From contig ML213503.1 of assembly GCA_004369045.1 (NCBI GenBank), forward strand, positions 1,459,121 through 1,523,120: a stretch of DNA of 64,000 bases, given 5' to 3'. Made by a program: the position numbers and the translations under genes. A model generated the notes under the pieces. The model did no database searches. It was not told the DNA's origin and was given only the letters and a program-made list of their open reading frames with translations. Below are positions 1-12,501 of the stretch, in pieces (the first letter of the stretch is position 1; each line of letters starts with the position of its first letter). Source of the stretch: Heliocybe sulcata (lineage: Eukaryota; Basidiomycota; Agaricomycetes; Gloeophyllales; Gloeophyllaceae).

Positions 1-613
1 GAAGCACCGGAGTCAACCATAGACAACTATTAGAATACCGTGCCATTTGAAACTAACAAGCGTGATGATATTATAGGTACAGCTCGACGCCGTAGCTGAG
101 CGCTGAAGGGCGGGACTGCATCGCGCACGTGGCTGCCTTTCCAGGCGGGAATGCCGACGGTGGCAGGACGGAAGGCTAGCCCGAGGCAGCCTTCAGAGGC
201 CTACAGCAGTCTATACAATGGCTCCCTATATACAGAGGTAGTTGGTAGCTACAGAGTCCCCCCCAGGCCCCGGTAAATCCGCCGGTAGGCCAAATCAGCA
301 GGTTTAATGCTAACTAGCCTGCACCGGCGGGCGTGTGACCCAGGCTAATAAGCCTTAAAGTGTGGGACATCTAGGTGCGAGGACTCCCAAATATTTTGCG
401 CATTTTTACCCATTTTTTACTTAGTTTGGCTGCCAGGAGCCATTGTCTTGAGCTCTATACATCAGAAAGTGCCATTCACAGCTCTTATAGCACTCCCTCT
501 GGTTCGAAGAATATAACCCGAATTTTTGTGAATTTCCTGTATTTTATGGATGTCTGCTATGCCTCTTGAAAGGCAGCATAAGCTTACCTCATAATGATTA
601 TGTCAGAGCATGG

Positions 614-670
614 CTATGACACACTTGCATGTTCAGTAGTTGCAATTATTGAGCTGCAAATGTGTCATAG
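614..670. repeat. inverted repeat (hairpin), 16-bp arms
   Basis: The arm CTATGACACACTTGCA at 614-629 is matched on the opposite strand by 655-670, with one mismatch in 16 and a 25-base loop. It lies in non-coding DNA with two further small palindromes (699-718 and 991-1013). Confidence 0.6.
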
Positions 671-990
671 TTGCCTAAGCCAGAGTCTGTTATAGCCCGA
701 CTACAAACTTGTGTAGTCAATAACAAGTAGCGCTCTAGAGACATGCAAGCAGCCAATCAGAAGCCAGGAACCCCGGACGACGCGGAATCGTGTGCGCCAC
801 ATTGGCTCCCACGGTAAGAACCAAGTTACTGACCCACAAACAACAAAGAAATCTACAGGACCCATGTCAGACAATGTAAAATCATAAAAATATTTTCAGA
901 CATCATCACATATGTGTAGATAATATATTTAAAGTCTCAGGGAGAACAAAAAAGATTTCATGGAGCCAGAAGGAGAACACGTCAGATGGA

Positions 991-1013
991 GACTACAAAA
1001 TGAGTTTGTAGTC
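991..1013. repeat. palindrome GACTACAAA / TTTGTAGTC
   Basis: A perfect 9-bp inverted repeat with a 5-base loop. A related palindrome, GACTACA (699-705) and TGTAGTC (712-718), lies about 290 bases upstream. The repeated CTACAAA motif across 700-1070 resembles the subterminal repeats of small DNA transposons, but no element boundary was found. Confidence 0.5.
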
Positions 1014-1371
1014 AACACTACAACCGGAGTTCGAAATGTCCTTATCATTTTTGAAGTAACACTACAAAATAAATTCGCACGTATTCTCGGCACAGTTTCC
1101 CACGGGCTTTGAGGTTCGGCACAGGCACGAAATTTTATCTGGATAAAGACGCCTCCTTCGTAAACTCAGGACTCGTAACTCTGCCTGTGCTGCAAAACGT
1201 TCAGAACTATGGGCCAATCGGAGTGTTTATCACGCGAAAACCGCGAGGGGATCATGAATTACACTGTAGTGACCATGTGTGAATCCGAAAGCACTATTAA
1301 TTTGTGGCTACAGAGGTGGATAACAACCCTGATCATAATAGGGATATCCATGGACGTACGTGTATGCTAAA

Positions 1372-1418
<47 letters not shown>
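1372..1418. repeat. 47-nt poly(G) tract
   Basis: An uninterrupted run of 47 G residues on the plus strand, about 210 bases beyond the stop codon of the minus-strand F-box-like gene. On that gene's own strand it is poly(C), so a long 3' UTR would contain it. The run can form G-quadruplexes, and its true length may be wrong because long homopolymers are hard to sequence. Confidence 0.95.
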
Positions 1419-1421
<3 letters not shown>

Positions 1422-1631
1422 GTGAAGAAATCCAATGCTACATACAAAGAGATATGCATGAGGGGGGAGGGGGATGATATGGATAGTGCAATATTGTCCA
1501 TGCGAGGTGATATCATGACGTTATCAGTAAGGGACCAAATAAATGCAAGAAGTATGATACATTTTGCGAGACAAGATTGAAGCAGGACCAAGAAACATAA
1601 CCTTCATAAGCACGATAGGAAATACAAGAAC

Positions 1632-3908
1632 CTACTCGCGCTTGGAAAGCACGATCGGACCCTCGAGCGGGAAAGAGTGCATGTCGGGGGCCCAGTAGCG
1701 CCAGGTGCCGACGAAGTTCTGACCAGCCAGTACGTAGCCGCGGATGACCATCCGACCTTCACGAAGATCGTCGTGGCCATTAACGTCGACGCGAACGCGA
1801 ACGAGGGCGATGAGACCGTCCCAGGCACGGACGCGACCGTAGTACCGGTAAAAATCCCAAGCGCGCCCGTGGCGTTCCTCAGTCTGTGATTCGTTGAGCA
1901 ATAGGAAAGTGTATATCGCAAGGTGCCACTCACGCCTCCAGTGAAGATGATATCAATGATACCAGAGCAGACGTTTCGAACTTCATCATCATAGTCGTCC
2001 TCCTGCTCGCGACCGAGGCCAGCTTCAGCGAAGTCATCTTCATACTGCTGATGCGGCGAGGAAGGCGGTGGAGACGCGGTCTCTTCGCTAGCCGAGCGCA
2101 AAGACTCGGTGACGGCGTGGCTACGCAGCTGTTCTTCCTCTTCCTCCATCTCCCGTCCAGCGATGCACATGCGACACGTCTCCGGGCTGTGCGAGTTCGG
2201 CCGGCCTTCGACGAACGTTTCGTAGACGTACTCGTGATCATCGCCCGCAGCGACCCACGTAAGTTTACCCTGTGTAGCAATTAGTCATGTTCTATTCGAC
2301 GCCGATTGCGTGTGGTATGACTCACCTGAGTCTCGAAGTGACGACGTATTGGGCCAAACCAACCGTTTGTCACGCCATCATCATAATCGTCGCCAGCCCC
2401 GCCCACGGGAACAGGGTTCCGCGGGTCGATGCAGTGATGCTCACGCAAACGCATGTATATGGGCCGACCGGTGATGAAAGGGTCGTTCTGGAGGAACGTC
2501 GGCGGCCTCTGGGCTGTAGTGGCAAGGGCCATATAAGCAGGCTCGTTTGCAACCTACGAGGTGATCAACTGGCATGCTACTGACAGGAGCGGTGATGAAC
2601 GTACGAGAAGACGACCTTGCCACAAGCCGTTCATCATGCCGAAGGCGTACACAGCACCCTTGGCCTCCGGCTCTTTCAACAACTCGTGGCAACTTACCCA
2701 GCGCTCCCAGTCGTTATCCCACTTTGCGCTTGCCGTCCTTAGAGACCTGTGCCAACTACCACTACGCTCCAGCTTTCGTTGCTCCTCCGACAGCTCGTCG
2801 AGCCAGTTCCAGGTCTGCTTGGGAAGCAACTTGGCCTGCGGGAAAGTGTTGAACTCGTTGACATCTTCTTGTGTAGGCCCGAACTCCAGTCCTTGCTGCA
2901 GTGCATGCTCCCGGTTGAGGGGTAAGTGCGGAGGAATACGGATAGGCTCGACCTCGCGGCGAGAGAAGTAGATAAGCTTCGCGGCCTGCGAGATCAGAGG
3001 GGTAGAGAAAGTTAATTCTTTGCCATAGTGCGTGATGACGTTCCGAATAGACTTCTGGTTGCGGTACAGCGGCCAAGGACCGTGCGCAGTCCTGACAGAT
3101 GCTGGGTAACTGTTTTCATACTCGGAGGGAAGGGGAAACCAATAGTGATTGTCAGGCGCATGGAAAGCTGGATACTGAAAAGCATTGTCAGGGGTTGGAG
3201 ATCGAATCATCGGAACGTCTGCTTACGCGGAACGCCAGATGAACGTATGGCATGACCATACCGATCATGTTGTTTCTGTGTTGCAGACTTTCAGCCTGCA
3301 ACCTCTCTGGGGAGAAGTGAGGCCAAGGACAAGAATGAGGCGCACGCATACTCACCCTTCGTGCAGGTAAACCATGCCAGCCACAGCGCAAGAGAGTTGA
3401 TCGTCGTCTCCTCCGGCCATCCGGCATTCAAGTCGGCGCCTCTCCACAAACAGTTGTGGATGAAATCGTTCACCAACCTAGGTAGACCGGCATGCTCCAG
3501 TTGCACCCAATTCTTTCCATCGCTCTCGGTCAGCATGAGGAACGCCTCCATAAAATGGTGCTCCAGGTCGTGAGAGTAGATGCTACCTCGACGGCGAATG
3601 AAATCGAGCGTGTCGCAGTACACTCTGCATTGTGACGCAAGATTGGACGTGTACTGGGACCGCGGACCAAAGCGCCGAATGGAGGCCCCAACGTCGAACT
3701 TTGCCGTAAAGATTCGAGAGTAGAGGCTGTAAGACTCCCTTTCCGTGATTGTTAGGGAATTGTGGAAGAATTTGCAAGTGAAAAGGAGCGGGTTCGAGAT
3801 AGGGCCAAGAGGTTGAGCGACGGCGACCTCGTAGACGATGATATCGAGAATTTCGCGGGGGATGTTACAGATGGTGGAAGCCTGGTGCATCACGTCGAGG
3901 AAGAGCAT
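1632..3908 (-). CDS. F-box-like domain protein, multi-exon
   Basis: The protein starts at the ATG at 3908-3906. An F-box-type opening (IPREILDIIVYEVA) follows near residue 18, fitting a substrate adaptor of an SCF ubiquitin ligase; the F-box match is weak. At least six exons are joined by short GT-AG introns. The middle exon (about 3172-2609) is rich in aromatic and charged residues. A later exon has a Glu-rich run (EMEEEEEQ) and an acidic stretch. The last exon, ending at the stop at 1632, holds a beta-rich segment with GRAWDFYRYYGRVRAWDGLI, the usual C-terminal part of a large F-box-like family in agaricomycetes. The target is unknown. A TATA-like box lies about 50 bp upstream. The minor exon joins are inferred. 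Confidence 0.7.
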
Positions 3909-3958
3909 CGCGGACGGCGAGCAGAGGGACGGCGGTGGGCCACGGCGTTATGGTGTGG

Positions 3959-3966
3959 TATATATA
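3959..3966 (-). promoter_or_regulatory. TATA-like box of the F-box-like gene
   Basis: The sequence TATATATA sits about 50 bases before the ATG of the minus-strand F-box-like gene. The position suits a core promoter with a very short 5' UTR. Confidence 0.4.
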
Positions 3967-6900
3967 CGGGGAGGGTACTGATTATAGTGACAGGAACGTG
4001 AGATCCCCGCTTTGCCGGGGACGGAGTAGAATAAGGCAAGGGGCGCCCGCCGTAATAACGTACGAGACGTCGGCGGTGAAGCAAGGGAACCCTGGAGGAT
4101 GCCATTTAGCTCTGATACGTAAGGGAAAGACGGCGTTGTAGTTGCTGTCAGACGCGCGGACCACGGCCTCTGGCAATGTCCGGCTTCTTCTCTCCCATTG
4201 GCCGCGGTCCGCCATCGGCAACCTCTGCGGCGCAGAATATCATAGCGGCGCTATGTCCGTCTGTTGAAAGGATCCTTTAAACGTCATATCTCGCTGCCCT
4301 TGCATCCTTCGCCTCGGTCGTGGTTTCCGCGTGAAGCTATTCAGTCGGACCCTGTACCGTACCATCAAGAGCTTATACCTGCTTTGCATCAAATATGAAT
4401 TCCTGCAAATTCCCGTTCGATTGGCGGCTCGAAGGTGAGTAGTACGCCGGGTAACCATGACCCTGCACACGGAACCCATCATTCTTTCTTTACTCGCCGT
4501 TACCGATATTAACTAGGCGACATTGGTGAATAAGCCGGTTTTCCGTCCAATTGCCCGGGACAGGGCCGCGCCACAGGGCATTAAAGTCACCCTGTCTATG
4601 TACTGTCTGTCGAACTCGACTTGGAGTCCTGCAGCTCGTCGCCGCTTCTCGCCTCCTGGGGCCTGCGAGGATCCTGGATGCTGCCTCACTGTCATCCCCG
4701 CGACGCGCTATAACCGTCCTGCTTCTCTCGACGTCTTTGGTCCTCGCACATACTCACGGGTCGTCATCCCAGCCATCTTCAGCTAACAATGTCTGCCACA
4801 CCATCCCACGCTGCGTATTCTAATCAGCTTCATCATACTTACTGCCGATGTTTCCTTGTGATCCCCGCTCCCAGATGGGATGCGACTGATCCTGATTTGA
4901 TGCTGCCGTCCGCGAATACTCATGTCTGGGTCCTCAAGATAGCCCTGTCTAGATATGCGCCACGTATGTCCACACAATACCCGTATGGATCCATGAAGGT
5001 CTAGTCCGTCCATCAGCTGACCTGATTGACATAGTTTGTCTTCACGAGGTCTCTCTCAGTTCGCGATAATGCGAAGAGAGTGCCTTCCGGGCATATGTTA
5101 CCTAATCCTGTTCCAGTCACCGCCGGCCGACGAGAGCGTAACTACACTCAAGTAGAATCCGGGCAAATCGGCTGGGCAGGGTTCGCGCTCCTTCGCAAAC
5201 TCAGCTTTTGAAGCCCGACGATTCGTTTACGTTGAATCTTCCTGATGCAGCATTGTGGAAGGTCGCAGATTTGCCAATAGTGCGTCACTATCGGTCCTTG
5301 CTCTACTCTTCAGAAGGGCTTACGGAGAACTGCGGATGGGAGGGTCTTCTTGGTATGCTGCCGAGGAAGAAGCCGAGTCTGCTCAAGCTCAAGCTTGCTG
5401 TGAGTGGTATTGTGATTTTTATTCTAGCTTCGTAGGGGCATCTTATTGCGCGGTGACTACTTTCAGCCGACAAAGTCCTCGGCGAGATCGGTGCCATGTT
5501 AAAGCCAGTATTACATGGGACCGTGTCCGATGGCCGCATCGTGGATATTTCGAGTTTACGGCACCATACCTTTGGCGTCTTGGCGAACGTCACAGTCTCA
5601 TGACCTACCGAAATTCTGACCTTCGGTTTTATGTTCTCGACGTCCGGTGGCGGGGAAAGCCAAAGCAGCTTATCTCCCTCTCTTTGGATGGCTCCAAGGA
5701 TCCGCAGGGCATCTGTCAAAGTCGAGCAGGCTTTGGGCACCGAATACACCAAAGGAGAAGTCTCTCCGGGTAACCTCGTCGACAAGCCGAACCCGTAGTT
5801 GCGGCTCCGAATGGCTCGGGATCTCAGCCGCGGTGTCTCTGACCCTGTCCGCCCGACTTGCGTTCTCGCCCAAACTGGCTTCCGGGTTGGCGGAAAGCCC
5901 TGTATAATCTCGTCACCCCCGCACTTGTCCGATTCTTGGCTGTGAGGGCAATACCCGTGGAGGGGGTGATGTAAAGTATGTCATGATATTATGTCTTGCG
6001 CCTTATCTCATAGAGAAGTCTCAGGCGGACGGAGGTCGAATGTCAAATTGGCTTAGGACATTTGGGCTCGGTGGCCGACGGTCACGTCTCGCGCAGCAAT
6101 GACTTCGTTCCGAACTAACGCTATCCGGATACTCCCCTCGTTTACGGTACCGAGTCTTGTGTGACCTGAAATTGGCTCGAGGGCAGTATCTGAGAGAGTT
6201 ACGCTACGCCTGGGTTTGAGAGAACTACCCCTGGCTTCCTCCCCGCATTGATTTGCAAAAGCGTCCGTTCCTTCGCATCAGACATGCCATTTGATGGCAT
6301 GCTGGGAAAGAATCCGATTTCGTGCGAGGATGAATGGAGGTGAGTATAAGCTTCCTCCACTTATTCATCATTTAAGCTCAGCTTCGGTTTGTCAGGATCC
6401 AAACTTGCAATCATCTCGTCGATGCCGAACGTATCGCTGTTGTTATGGTTTAAATTCGCAAGTTACTGCGTGGGCTTTATGCGTCGCTGACTTGCCGATT
6501 CTCGGGAGAGGCACGTTCTATGTCCTTCATGATGCCTTTCCCCGTTCATAGGGCAGTGCATCCATTCCACGAACTGCCGCTTCCAGTCGTACGGTTTTGC
6601 TCGCTCTTATCTCCCGCCTACTCTCTGGTGAATGCGCTTGTATCCGGAATAACTACCGCAGCTGAATACTCAGGTCTTCATGGTCCATCCTGGCGAGCCC
6701 AGACCCCTGCCGGCTATCAAATAACCGAAGGGGACCCACATATGCCCCACAAAGAACTACGCGTTTAAGGCTCTAAGATGCTTTGTCGTGACACCCAAAC
6801 CGTTCAAGCTGTACACTGAATCATCACTCGTGCGCTCTTAGGCTGTTTTCTTCTACCGCGCTCGCGCATATATGGTCGTTCGGGCATGGTGCCGATCGCG

Positions 6901-9029
6901 GTTTACGACAATTGCTGGACAGCGTTCTTGTTTCACCTGGCGATGTCGGTCTTGTGGCATGGACGTCTACAGGCGGAGAAAACGAGACGTAATCCCATTA
7001 CTCATCCTCGCTGGTATTGGATCTCTCCAAGAAACGTTCTGGGTTTCGTTCGAATTTGCCCGGGCAGGAGGACCCTTGTCTTCCGTTGACGAGTTTTGCC
7101 CCACTCAGCGAACGCGGATGACCTACACTGAACGGTCTGGCGCTGCCTTTGATGCTAGCTGAGCGTCTACTTACCTACCGTCATCTGATATCTATGTCGA
7201 ACACCGGCAAGCTTTGTAACCGATCCGTTTGGACTACTGGACCTCGACTTTTCCTCCATCATCTGCACGGCAGGCCGTGATGAGCGGAGCATAAAGTGAG
7301 GATCCTCGTGCACCGCTGCTTCTCCCATCCTGAACTGCTCTAGCCTGGAAGCGCACTTTGGCGCAGGATGCCCTGATTGCTCGATCCTCACAGGTTTCAA
7401 ATTTCCTACCGCCTCTTAGAGTAGAGCAGGTTTCTACTAGTGTTGCATCCTGGAAGACAGCACGTGCCGTTGCAGGATCCTCGGCCTTCCGTCCGCGGTG
7501 CTACTCACCTCCGCATCATACTTGCGCATTGGAAGATCTTTCAGGTCGCGTGCTTTGTTTTTTCTCTTGGACCCGATAGCATCTTGAGCATACAAGTCCT
7601 AACCGCCATCCATATTGAAAACCGACAACCTTGGGTCCATGCATTTGGAATAATCGCCTCAAAATCTGCGTCTGCCTTTGCGCTGGACGTTGTGGTATAC
7701 TCGAAGACACCCCTCACAGGCGCGTTCTGCGGCCCTAGTGCTGGAGGCGTGGTCAGACCAGGAGCATTCCCCAATATCAGTGTCGGGCCGGTGAAGCTAT
7801 CTTGACCCACCCGTCTTCCTGGCGACGTCGAAGTATGACCTAGACCAAATTCTGCGACAGAGTCAGGATGGTGTACCTCTGCTGGCATGTTCCGTGCGCC
7901 ATCGTACTCAGGGCTCACGACCTTGGAAGAGCGCTTGCCAAATGCCTGGATACCTGGACCGCATATATCCTTTCAGGGGCTGCGCCGGAAGTGAGCTTTC
8001 AACAAGCTGGATGTTATGTGCCCGCCCTTGGAGGACGTCCACTTGCTTGACGTTGCATGCGTTCTGCACTACCACAGGCGCTGGGGTTTCTTTTCTGATG
8101 CACCGGAGGAATGCCAGATTGCCTATGCGATTGTCAGCGTGCTGATAGTTGGGCCATGTCTACTTCGGTTCGGCGCATCATGACTTCTCCGCCAATACGC
8201 AGAAATGTCCTGAGAGAATGGTTCGCATTCCTTCAGCCCTGTGGGACTGTGCCTATGCTTGGTGCAGTGATTAAGCCACCCGCTCTGGTTAAGTGGAATG
8301 AAGGGTATCCATCAACCGAGGCTCGTCGGGATCGGATGATGGTCGTGTACTCCCTTGTCCACGCATACCTGCAAAGTTGGTGGCGCTGCACGGCGGGGAC
8401 AATCTGCAGCTCTCGTATCCATCATATCTTCAGTGTCGTTGTACATGTCGTCATTAAACCTGCCATACATAATAGCGGGCTGCTAGACCTCCCAGGTAGG
8501 CCGTGAGGCGGACGGCAACAAGATTCTTATTCACTATAATGGATGAGGCGTCCGGGTAAAGTGGATTGCAGCAGGCTAACAAACACTTCCTTATGTCACT
8601 AGGAGCGACGTGAAAAATGGAGCTTAACCGTCCCCTCGATGGCTGTGAATACAGTAAACCCTCTTTGACACGCCAAATACTCGAACCGGCAAAGAAGACA
8701 ACGGGTCCGAACGCGGGCATAGCAAGCAGATCCGCAGGATGGTGACCTGCTTTGCATCCTCGGACTGGCCAATAGCTGCACCGCGTCGTCGCCTTCGCCT
8801 GCCCATCCCTTCACCAGCGATTGCGAAGTCCAGATTTATGGCTCGATGGTGCTTCTGCCGGACGTGTGAGGGCGGGGGGCCCGCCATCGAAGCCCGTTCG
8901 TGGCGTGAGAAACGCTGCTTTTGCCTTTTACGGAGTGTAGGATACCCAATCCGGCAGACGATTGGCCATTCCTCGTCCTTCTCGCCCTGACGCATCCACA
9001 CTACACTTCACACTGGACAACCCGACGCC
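3967..9029. other. gene desert with broken coding-like pieces
   Basis: No open frame exceeds about 170 codons in these 5 kb, yet the sequence is not AT-rich and short stretches look protein-like in the plus frames, for example near 5100-5900 and 6290-6350, some ending at good GTGAGT donors. They are interrupted by several stops and do not make one clean gene. I could not name a family. This could be an old host gene, an old mobile element, or a live gene with many tiny exons that I cannot resolve by eye. Confidence 0.45.
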
Positions 9030-9036
9030 TATAAAA
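9030..9036 (+). promoter_or_regulatory. TATA box of the PUF gene
   Basis: TATAAAA lies about 60 bases upstream of the ATG at 9094, in good position for a core promoter. Confidence 0.45.
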
Positions 9037-9093
9037 TGCCCGCCATCCACGTAACCGCCCCTTGCTCTCAACCCCCATCTTCCCCTCTCAAAT

Positions 9094-11685
9094 ATGCAGT
9101 ACTCATCCTCTATGCCGCCTTTTGCCCAGCAGGTCCCGCGCTCCCGTTCGACGATGTCGTCCATATGGGCGCCTCAGCCTCAGCCGTCCGAGACTACGTG
9201 GCCGAAGACAATGGAATCATTCCCCAGGGCCCCAGATAGTGACATTATGCGTCATAGAACGTCTTCTTTGCTGGGCCCGACTGAGGAAGATATCTTTGGA
9301 TCGCCTGGCTTCACTGCCCCCGACCGTCGCAAGCCTATTGGCGCTATCGGAGATGGTAGGAAGGCCAGCGGTGCATCTGACTTTGAAGACTCGGTGAGAA
9401 GTCCCAAGTCCCTCCACCTCTGCTATATTGACGCATATACCCGCCGCAGCACGTCGAGCAGCTCTTGCGCACCCTTGATCTTAATTCTCCTGCACCTTAT
9501 ATTCAAACAGCATCTCTCTCTGCTAGTGTCAACGACTCTCCCGATCTATCTCCTAGCTCTGCTCATTCTGCTCTTCTCACTCCAATCGATCTTTCTCCAG
9601 CTAGATCTTTTGACGTGAAGCTCAATCCGGCCTACGATTTTAGTCTGCCCTCCCAGGCGCAACTTCTTCGCCAGGGAGAGCCAGACGGACAAGCTACTCT
9701 TGTAGACGCTTTCAATCGTGCTCACCTCCCTCTGAATCGTCAGGGACAGCGCAGCGACGCCGGTTCGCCCCACGTCAATACCATTCCTTTCTTCGAGCCT
9801 TTCTCGGATTCTTCCGTGCAGCCCGTTAACCACCAGCACTCGTATGGAAACAGTGTGATTAGTAGGATCGAGCCTTCGAGGATGTCGCTCAACTGGCGTC
9901 AGTCGCAGCTCCCGTCCTCTGAGAGTTGGATGCGTCCGGACGAGCGGCAGATTGGGGACTATGGCCTGGGACTCTCAGTTGAAGACGGGCCTCTCCGGTC
10001 ATCCATATCTTCCCATCAGGCCGCCCCAGTCTCCGGTCAAGCACACGAGGTACGTCTACCGGTCGTTCATCATGACGAAGTGACAAACGCAATTATTCTA
10101 GCCCATCAACTTCCTGTCCCTGCTTCACCCTTCTTCGTCGCCGCCTTACCACGTATTCGTCGCCCGCATTATCAAGTCCTCTGATCAACAAGCTTCAATC
10201 TTCTTGCAACAGAAACTCAAGGTAGCGGACGTTCAGGAGAGAGTCAAGATTGTAGAGGCTATATGCGCCAGAGGCTTTGAGATGATGGCTCACAGGTACT
10301 ATCCCGTCACTTTCGCTTCCACGCACGTCTCATGAGGTTACCGCTCCTCCTACAGATTTGGAAACTGGGCCGTCCAGCGGTGCTTGGAAGCTGCTTCCAG
10401 TCCGGAAGAGAGACGTAAAATCGTCGCCTGCATGAGGTACGTGTATACAGTCTATATGACGGACATCAATTTACACGTAATACAAAGAGGACGTGTCGTG
10501 GATCTCGCGACGAATTGCTACGGATGCCATGTCCTCCAGAAAGCTCTTGACTGCGAGGAAGACATTAGACTCCTGATCGTCTCTGAGCTGCTCTTGGGGG
10601 ATCCTGCTCAGACTCTGGTGAACAAGCATGCTTCGCACGTATGGAGCAAGGTATGTAGGCGCATCTCGGGAATCCTATGACCGGCCGCTCAGAAATCTCG
10701 GATTAGATAATGGAATTGACTTGGACTCCGCCCGCGCCTCCAATCTTTGCATAGTAAGCAATCGAGTACCCATGTGTAGCATATGACTGACGAGACTGTT
10801 TCACAGCGTCAATAAAGCCTTGAAAGGCAAGTGGGCGGCCCTTGCTTGTCATGAAACCGGATCGCTGGTGGTGCAGGTCTGTCAGGCCCACGTCGCTCGA
10901 TGCTTCTTCTGTCGCTGACATATCGAAGCATGCTTTTGAGAACCTGGAAGAGTCTGCAAAGGACGACATCGTCAACGAGTTACTTAATCAAGGTCCTGCA
11001 ACTTTCGGTCAGATCGCCAAAAACCAGTGGGGCTCGTATTGTATACAGCACAGTACGTCCCCACCTCCTGCTCGTCCTATACTTGGCCAAATCTTCGCTA
11101 GTTCTTGAGCACGGATCTGCAAAGCATAAGAAAATGGCACTTGACCATCTGCTGTCCGGTCTTCTTGAATATGCCACGAACGAGCAAGGTGCGAAGTCAG
11201 TCACGAAGGCCTTGAAGGAAGGCGGAAAAGATACCCTGGATCAGATCATTAGGCGCATGTGCGAGCCTGCGAAGGGGTAAGCACAAAAGCTCTACTCCGA
11301 TAGGATCCTGACGTAATGTTTCGTAGGGGTCGCCGAGCTACGATCGTCGATTTGGCGCTGTCGGCGACGGGCAGCCAATTGATTGCTAGCGTCCTACCGC
11401 ACGTAAGCGATAATAATTTTGCGCAAAGAGTCTGCCTCACATGCGCGTTAGGCTGACAAGGACGAGAGAGCTTTGCTTTACGAAGCGATTCGAGGGCACA
11501 TTGTCACTCTTCGCGGCTGCAAGACTGGATCCAAAGTCATCTGGCTTTTGTAAGTGTACTGCATCCTTACATGATAACGAAGGCTTACACCCCAGCCCCC
11601 TAAGTGACAGAATGGTACAGCAGTCCTTGTTCGCGGTTTCATCCATACTGACCGCATTTGATAGCGGGCATACTATGGCTACTGA
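9094..11685 (+). CDS. PUF (Pumilio) family RNA-binding protein
   Basis: Thirteen exons: 9094-9393, 9450-10049, 10102-10295, 10356-10436, 10488-10650, 10707-10753, 10807-10876, 10929-11052, 11102-11276, 11327-11402, 11452-11549, 11605-11614 and 11665-11685. They give 652 residues with the frame kept throughout. Residues 1-300 are Ser/Pro-rich and probably disordered. The rest is a Puf domain in which eight helical repeats can be traced by their core motifs: NWAVQR, NCYGCHVLQK, KHASHVWSK, ETGSLVVQH, NQWGSYCIQH, EQGAKSVTK, ATGSQLIAS and KTGSKVIW. PUF proteins bind 3' UTRs of mRNAs in the cytoplasm and lower their translation or stability. Several repeats lack the usual base-contacting Gln, so RNA specificity is probably unusual. 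The penultimate exon is only 10 bp. No RRM was seen. Confidence 0.88.
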
Positions 11686-12501
11686 GTCTGGCACCATCGT
11701 CCCATGATCGACTTCTTGCTTTCGTCTCTTGCTGCGTTTATATATCCAAGGCAATCTCAAACCATCAACAAGCACTCGATTTGAAAACGCCCATCATTCA
11801 TCAAGGCACTCCAGCATCTCGGGAACGCAATAGAAAACCGCAATATCTCGCAACATCAAGCACCATGCACTACATATACAACTCCAGTCTCGCATCATCA
11901 TGTACCATCTAGCATCTTCAAGATCGAACCAGTATTTCGCAAGTCTCTACATCTGGCACAGGAACAAGTTCCTCGTCGGAGCGAGGCGTCTAAGATTTTA
12001 TTCGAGGGTAGTCTGACCGTTTCATTCGTTTTCGTTCCTTCGCATACATACCTCATTGTCGCACATAATATCCCTCACAGCCTATGTATAGCCGCACACT
12101 CTTTTCTGCGTGCCCCACCTGTATCTTTTACTGTCGCTCAATGTGCCATTCGGGCTTTGTTACAATAGAATGTCGATTACATTGCCGTATAGTGTGACCA
12201 TATCGGACTATCTAAGTATGCGGTGAGGAAGCCAGAAAAGCGTCCATATTTGCGTGTGGAAGGTTACGGTTTGAGATATTGCCTGCGCTGGCCGGATAGG
12301 ATTATGGAGGGGATATGCACTACTTCTGGTAGCCTGGCCTGTGTTAACACTATAGCTAAGTTGAGCACTCAAGAGGCGCTTCTGGCATCCGTGCCACAGT
12401 GGCCCGATAAATCCATAAGCCAAATGCACACAAACACGGTGTGGCTGCGGGTTTATGATGGCCAGTTGCTCACCCTCCTTCCCAACCTCACGTTTGCCAA
12501 C
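11686..12501. other. intergenic, PUF 3' flank and carboxypeptidase promoter
   Basis: About 800 bases between two genes on the plus strand. An open frame runs upstream from the carboxypeptidase ATG to 12223, but the signal peptide begins at 12502, so the upstream part is most likely 5' UTR. Nothing else was recognised. Confidence 0.6.

Larger units (their letters stand above)
1..1631. other. intergenic, repeat-like, no gene
   Basis: No open reading frame here looks coding. The first 350 bases are GC-rich; the rest is AT-richer and carries short inverted repeats (614-670, 699-718, 991-1013) and a long G run (1372-1418). Bases 1420-1631 are the downstream flank of the F-box-like gene on the minus strand. 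The inverted repeats suggest an old, unidentified repeat, but no clear element ends or target-site duplication were found. Confidence 0.6.

Noticed and set aside
1-340. possible end of an LTR element or other retroelement
   Set aside because: Only GC-rich, repeat-like texture is seen; no terminal repeats, primer-binding site or coding remains could be supported.
2561-2971. 136-codon plus-strand open frame
   Set aside because: Antisense of the middle exon of the F-box-like gene.
12223-12501. N-terminal extension of the carboxypeptidase
   Set aside because: The signal peptide starts at 12502; the upstream codons read as non-protein sequence and are probably 5' UTR.
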